From Rhodocyclales bacterium GT-UBC (GTDB taxonomy: Bacteria > Pseudomonadota > Gammaproteobacteria > Burkholderiales > Rhodocyclaceae), in NCBI GenBank assembly GCA_003583745.1, contig QXPY01000017.1, positions 24,902-88,901 of the forward strand: 64,000 nucleotides of DNA, written 5' to 3'. Under the pieces are notes generated by a model. The model was not told the DNA's origin, ran no database searches, and was given only the letters and a program-made list of their open reading frames with translations. Shown in pieces: positions 60,458-64,000 of the stretch. Position 1 is the stretch's first letter, and the number at the start of each line of letters is the position of its first letter. A program made the translations under genes and the position numbers.

Positions 60458-60895
60458 TTATTTCTTGGTGGCCGGTTTGTAGGTGTTTTCGACCAGCGGC
60501 TTGGCGTCGAACTGGGGCACGTGGCACTGCAGGCAGAAATAGCGGCGCGGCGAAATGTTTTCCAGCTTCTTGTCGTCGCGATCCAGGTAGTGCGACTTGG
60601 CGACCTTGGTCGCCGCCGTGGCATCGGCCCGCTCCTTGGAGTGGCAATCCATGCACTTGTTGAAGTTCTGGGTGATGTTGTAGCCCTTGATGCTGTGCGG
60701 GATCAGCGGCGGCTGTTTCTGGAAGTTGCGGGGAATGGTTTCTTTGTCCTTTTCCGGACGGAACATGTCGACCTTCGACAATTCGTCGATGGAGACGTCG
60801 CCCCGTTCGGACAATACTTTTTCCTGCGCGCTGACGCCGCCCACTGCCGAGAGCAGTACTGCGGCCGCCAGGGCCAGAGCAGGGATGAATCGCAT
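60458..60895 (-). CDS. napB: Periplasmic nitrate reductase small subunit NapB
   Basis: The 145-residue diheme cytochrome has a signal peptide (MRFIPALALAAAVLLSAVGG, cleaved near VSAQ) and two heme motifs CMDCH and CLQCH. PPLIPHSIKGYNIT is the conserved NapB stretch with the His ligand. ATG at 60895 follows GGAGGTAATCAAT. It delivers electrons from NapC to NapA. The longer frame upstream reaches back into the 67-base gap after napA and beyond but is not conserved. Confidence 0.95.
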   Translation of the reverse strand: MRFIPALALAAAVLLSAVGGVSAQEKVLSERGDVSIDELSKVDMFRPEKDKETIPRNFQKQPPLIPHSIKGYNITQNFNKCMDCHSKERADATAATKVAKSHYLDRDDKKLENISPRRYFCLQCHVPQFDAKPLVENTYKPATKK

Positions 60896-60962
60896 ATTGA
60901 TTACCTCCGATGGACGGCCGGTCTGTGCCGGCCGTTTTCGTTCATGGATGAGCGCGTGTTGA

Positions 60963-63479
60963 TCAAGCCTTGACGACCTTGACGGCGCATTTCTTGTAGT
61001 CGGTTTCCTTCGAGATCGGGCAGGTCGCATCCAGCGTCAGCTTGTTGATCAGGCGACCGGCATCGAAGAAGGGGACGAAGACCAGGCCGCGTGGCGGCTT
61101 GTTGCGGCCGCGAGTTTCGACACGCAACTGGATCTCGCCGCGCCGCGACGCCACCTTGACCTCCATGCCGCGCTGCAGACCGCGTGCCTTGGCATCGTCC
61201 GGGTGCATGAACAGCACGGCATCCGGGAAGGCCTTGTAGAGCTCGGGAACGCGACGGGTCATCGAACCGGTATGCCAGTGCTCGAGCACGCGACCGGTAC
61301 ACAACCAGAGGTCGAATTCCTTGTCCGGCGACTCGGCAGGCGGCTGGTAAGGCAGCGCGAAGATGACGGCCTTGCCATCCTTGTGGCCGTAGAACTTCAC
61401 GCCCTCGCCCTTCTTGACGTAGGGGTCGTAACCTTCGCGGAAGCGCCACAGCGTTTCCTTGCCCTCGACCACCGGCCAGCGCAGGCCGCGAGCCTGGTGA
61501 TAGGTATCGAACGGCGCCAGGTCATGGCCGTGGCCGCGCCCGAAGGAGGCGTACTCCTCGAACAGGCCCTTTTGCGGATAGAAGCCGAAATGCTTGGCTT
61601 CGTCGTTATCGAAGCCGGGCTGGGTATCCTTGGCCGGGAACTTGTTCACAACGCCGTTGGCGTAGAGCGCGTCGAACATCGTTTTGCCCTTGAGCTTCGG
61701 CGCCTTGGCCAGCAGTTCGGCCGGCCAGACTTCTTCCATTTTGAAGCGCTTGGAAAACTCCATCAGCTGCCAGAGGTCTGAACGGGCCTCGCCCGGCGCC
61801 CGCACCTGCTGCCGCCAGAACTGGGTACGACGCTCGGCATTGCCGAAGGCGCCTTCCTTCTCGACCCACATCGCGGTCGGCAGGATGAGGTCGGCGGCCA
61901 TGCAGGACACGGTCGGGTAGGGATCGGAGACGACGATGAAGTTCTCCGGATTACGCCAGCCCGGATACATTTCCTGGTTGATGTTCGGCCCGGCCTGCAT
62001 GTTGTTGTTGCACTGCTGCCAGTAGAAATTGACCTTGCCGTCCTTCAGCGCGCGCTGGATGGCAACGGCGTGCAAACCGATCTTGTCGGGGATGGTGCCT
62101 TCCGGCAGGCCCCACAGTTCTTCGGTGTGCTTGCGGTGATCCGGGTTGGTGACAACCATGTCGGCCGGCAGGCGATGCGAGAAAGTGCCGACTTCGCGCG
62201 CCGTACCGCAGGCGGAAGGCTGGCCGGTCAGCGAGAACGGGCTGTTGCCCGGCTCGGAAATTTTGCCGGTCAGCAGGTGGATGTTATAGACCAGATTGTT
62301 GGCCCAGGTACCGCGGGTATGCTGGTTGAAGCCCATGGTCCAGAAGGAGACGACCTTGACCTTCGGGTCGGCATACAGCTCGGCCAGCGCATTGAGGTCC
62401 TTGACCGGCACGCCGGACAGCTTGGAAACCTTCTCGGCGGTGTATTCGGAAACGAACTTCTTGTACTCGTCGAAGGTGATCGGATCGGACTTGCCGGTAT
62501 CGCCCTTCGGCTTGCCATCAGCACCCGGATAGCCGTTGCTGGTCGCATCCTTCTCCAGCGCATGGGTCGGACGCAGGCCGTAGCCGATGTCGGTGGCGCT
62601 CTTCTTGAAGTTGATGTTCTTGTCGATGAAGGCCTGGTTCACCTTGCCGTGCTGGATGATGTAGTTGGCAACGAAATTGAGGATCGCCAGGTCGGTCTGC
62701 GGCGTGAAGATCATCGGTATATCGGCCAGCTCGTAGGAGCGGTGCTCGTAGGTCGACAGCACGGCAACCTTGACGCCCTTGTTCGACAGCTTGCGGTCGG
62801 TGATGCGGGTCCACAGGATCGGGTGCATCTCGGCCATGTTCGAGCCCCACAGCACGAAAGCGTCGGCATGCTCGATGTCGTCGTAGCAACCCATCGGCTC
62901 GTCGATACCGAAGGTACGCATGAAACCGGCAACGGCCGAGGCCATGCAGTGGCGGGCGTTGGGATCGAGGTTATTGGAACGGAAGCCGGCCTTCATCAGC
63001 TTGGAAGCGGCATAGCCCTCCCACACCGTCCACTGGCCGGAACCGAACATGGCGATGCCGTTCGGCCCCTTGGCCTTGAGCGTCGCCTTGACCTTCTCTT
63101 CCATGATGTCGAAAGCCTGCTTCCAGGAAATCGGCGTGAAATCCCCGTTCTTGTCGAACTTGCCGTTTTTCATGCGCAGCATCGGCGACGTCAGCCGGTC
63201 CTTGCCGTACATGATCTTGGAAAGGAAATAGCCCTTGATGCAGTTCAGGCCGCGATTGACCGGTGCATCCGGATCGCCCTGGGTGGCCACGACCTGGCCG
63301 TTCTGGGTGCCGACCAGGACGCTGCAACCGGTACCGCAGAAGCGGCATGGTGCCTTGTCCCAGCGAATTTCGTCCTTGGCCGGGGTGGCGGCCACTGCGC
63401 TGGCGCCGGGTAAACCGGCTGCTGAAATGGCCGCTGCTGCTGCATTGGCCTTGATGAAATCCCGTCGATTGAGCTTCAC
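60963..63479 (-). CDS. napA: Periplasmic nitrate reductase catalytic subunit NapA
   Basis: The 838-residue molybdoenzyme reduces nitrate to nitrite. It has a Tat signal ([19 protein letters not shown]), a 4Fe-4S site (CRFCGTGC then CIKGY), and the molybdenum-ligand Cys in [20 protein letters not shown] and the C-terminal molybdopterin region ([17 protein letters not shown], 17 residues) are typical of NapA. The start codon is GTG, with GGAGGT upstream, and overlaps the napD stop (GTGA). Confidence 0.98.
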   Translation of the reverse strand: MKLNRRDFIKANAAAAAISAAGLPGASAVAATPAKDEIRWDKAPCRFCGTGCSVLVGTQNGQVVATQGDPDAPVNRGLNCIKGYFLSKIMYGKDRLTSPMLRMKNGKFDKNGDFTPISWKQAFDIMEEKVKATLKAKGPNGIAMFGSGQWTVWEGYAASKLMKAGFRSNNLDPNARHCMASAVAGFMRTFGIDEPMGCYDDIEHADAFVLWGSNMAEMHPILWTRITDRKLSNKGVKVAVLSTYEHRSYELADIPMIFTPQTDLAILNFVANYIIQHGKVNQAFIDKNINFKKSATDIGYGLRPTHALEKDATSNGYPGADGKPKGDTGKSDPITFDEYKKFVSEYTAEKVSKLSGVPVKDLNALAELYADPKVKVVSFWTMGFNQHTRGTWANNLVYNIHLLTGKISEPGNSPFSLTGQPSACGTAREVGTFSHRLPADMVVTNPDHRKHTEELWGLPEGTIPDKIGLHAVAIQRALKDGKVNFYWQQCNNNMQAGPNINQEMYPGWRNPENFIVVSDPYPTVSCMAADLILPTAMWVEKEGAFGNAERRTQFWRQQVRAPGEARSDLWQLMEFSKRFKMEEVWPAELLAKAPKLKGKTMFDALYANGVVNKFPAKDTQPGFDNDEAKHFGFYPQKGLFEEYASFGRGHGHDLAPFDTYHQARGLRWPVVEGKETLWRFREGYDPYVKKGEGVKFYGHKDGKAVIFALPYQPPAESPDKEFDLWLCTGRVLEHWHTGSMTRRVPELYKAFPDAVLFMHPDDAKARGLQRGMEVKVASRRGEIQLRVETRGRNKPPRGLVFVPFFDAGRLINKLTLDATCPISKETDYKKCAVKVVKA

Positions 63480-63742
63480 GCCTCTACCTCCTCGATATCT
63501 GCTGATTCTGATTCGTCGTCGCTGTACTGATAGACCATCGCTACCGACATGACGCCCTTGATGGCATGCAAGGCCACATAACTGTCTGCGGACTTGTTGG
63601 TGTGGTTTTCCTCGATGGTCACCACCACCTTGCCTTCCGGACTTTGAGCGTGGATCTCAATCCCGGGCATATCCCGCAGCGCCGAACAAACCTCTTCGAG
63701 GCGCAGGGGTGCAACATGCAAAATTGCGCTGGAAATGTTCAT
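63476..63742 (-). CDS. napD: NapA maturation chaperone NapD
   Basis: The 88-residue cytoplasmic protein begins [18 protein letters not shown] and has a small ferredoxin-like fold with [17 protein letters not shown]. NapD binds the Tat signal peptide of NapA and delays export until the cofactor is inserted. The C-terminus is acidic. GAGGAGGTAAACGCAGG precedes its ATG. It is the first gene of the operon; no napF or napE lies between it and the FNR-type box. Confidence 0.92.
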   Translation of the reverse strand: MNISSAILHVAPLRLEEVCSALRDMPGIEIHAQSPEGKVVVTIEENHTNKSADSYVALHAIKGVMSVAMVYQYSDDESESADIEEVEA

Positions 63743-63819
63743 CCTGCGTTTACCTCCTCAAAAATGCTGGTCGACGACCGCTACGGGGCGCAATCTTCCG
63801 CCTCCCCAAAAGCATTCAA

Positions 63820-63833
63820 TTGATATGAATCAA
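63820..63833 (-). promoter_or_regulatory. FNR/ANR box of the nap operon
   Basis: TTGAT-ATGA-ATCAA is a perfect FNR consensus palindrome centred at 63826.5. If used at the class II position (-41.5), transcription would start near 63785, 43 bases before napD. The -10 position then holds AAGATT (63797-63792). This predicts oxygen-limited expression of nap. Confidence 0.8.
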
Positions 63834-64000
63834 GTACATACCAGTGGCGGTATTGCGCTAGTGCCAATGACGGACGAGAACTAGTTCTTTGTGACTAGTT
63901 AACCCCTCTGGCACTTGGAAAGCGGCCGATGACCGGCCGGGGCTGTCGATAGCCCTCCCCTATCCCCCAAATTTAACCAATCAATTAGCCCAATCCTCGA
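63834..64000. other. Upstream of nap to the window end
   Basis: No gene is supported here. ACTAGTT occurs at 63880-63886 and 63894-63900, 14 bases apart. A plus-strand TGGCACTTGGAAAGC at 63909-63923 has GG-N10-GC spacing and could be a sigma54 promoter for a gene beyond the window, but its -12 part is weak. Confidence 0.35.

Overview
The window is gene-dense, GC-rich DNA from a betaproteobacterial chromosome. A Rhodocyclales member close to Dechloromonas/Azonexus is the best guess. The reasons are gene order (rplU-rpmA-obgE-proB; the dcw cluster ending in ftsZ-lpxC followed by a DUF721 gene, an M23 peptidase and secA), the beta-type porin, and the napDABC operon. The taxon is an inference from gene content, not from a search. 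I saw no rRNA, tRNA, IS element, phage gene or CRISPR array.

Layout: 1-4.9 kb holds the end of a MaoC-type hydratase, a pseudouridine synthase plus FKBP pair, and rplU-rpmA-obgE-proB behind a near-consensus sigma70 promoter. 5-8.7 kb carries a highly expressed porin and trpGDC. 8.9-12 kb is a three-gene membrane glycosylation/phosphatase cassette. 12-23.2 kb is a single-strand block for acidic amino acids: an NtrC-family regulator and DctB-type kinase, a MarC protein, a second binding protein paired with a chemoreceptor, a Glt/Aat-type ABC transporter, and a periplasmic asparaginase/glutaminase. Its lead gene has a clear sigma54 promoter with three helically phased upstream repeats. 23.3-25.2 kb holds rlmA, a GNAT gene and a HAD phosphatase. 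25.3-28.3 kb is rpe-gph-trpE, with a Trp-rich leader peptide between gph and trpE. 28.3-37.2 kb holds apaG, a methyltransferase, an AI-2E-type permease, a diheme cytochrome, argJ, secA, an M23 peptidase, a DUF721 protein and a small membrane protein.

37.2-54.7 kb is a complete division and cell wall (dcw) cluster in canonical order, read leftward: mraZ-rsmH-ftsL-ftsI-murE-murF-mraY-murD-ftsW-murG-murC-ddlB-ftsQ-ftsA-ftsZ-lpxC. Nearly every junction overlaps, and a phased MraZ operator precedes mraZ. 54.9-59.6 kb has a diguanylate cyclase, dsbC, a UbiH-family hydroxylase, a Gly/Asn-rich unknown and an HU gene. 59.8-63.7 kb is a minimal periplasmic nitrate reductase operon, napDABC, with a perfect FNR-type box at class II distance.

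The most interesting signals are regulatory: the sigma54 promoter/enhancer architecture of the acidic amino acid block, the binding protein/chemoreceptor pair, and the trp leader peptide whose start overlaps the gph stop.
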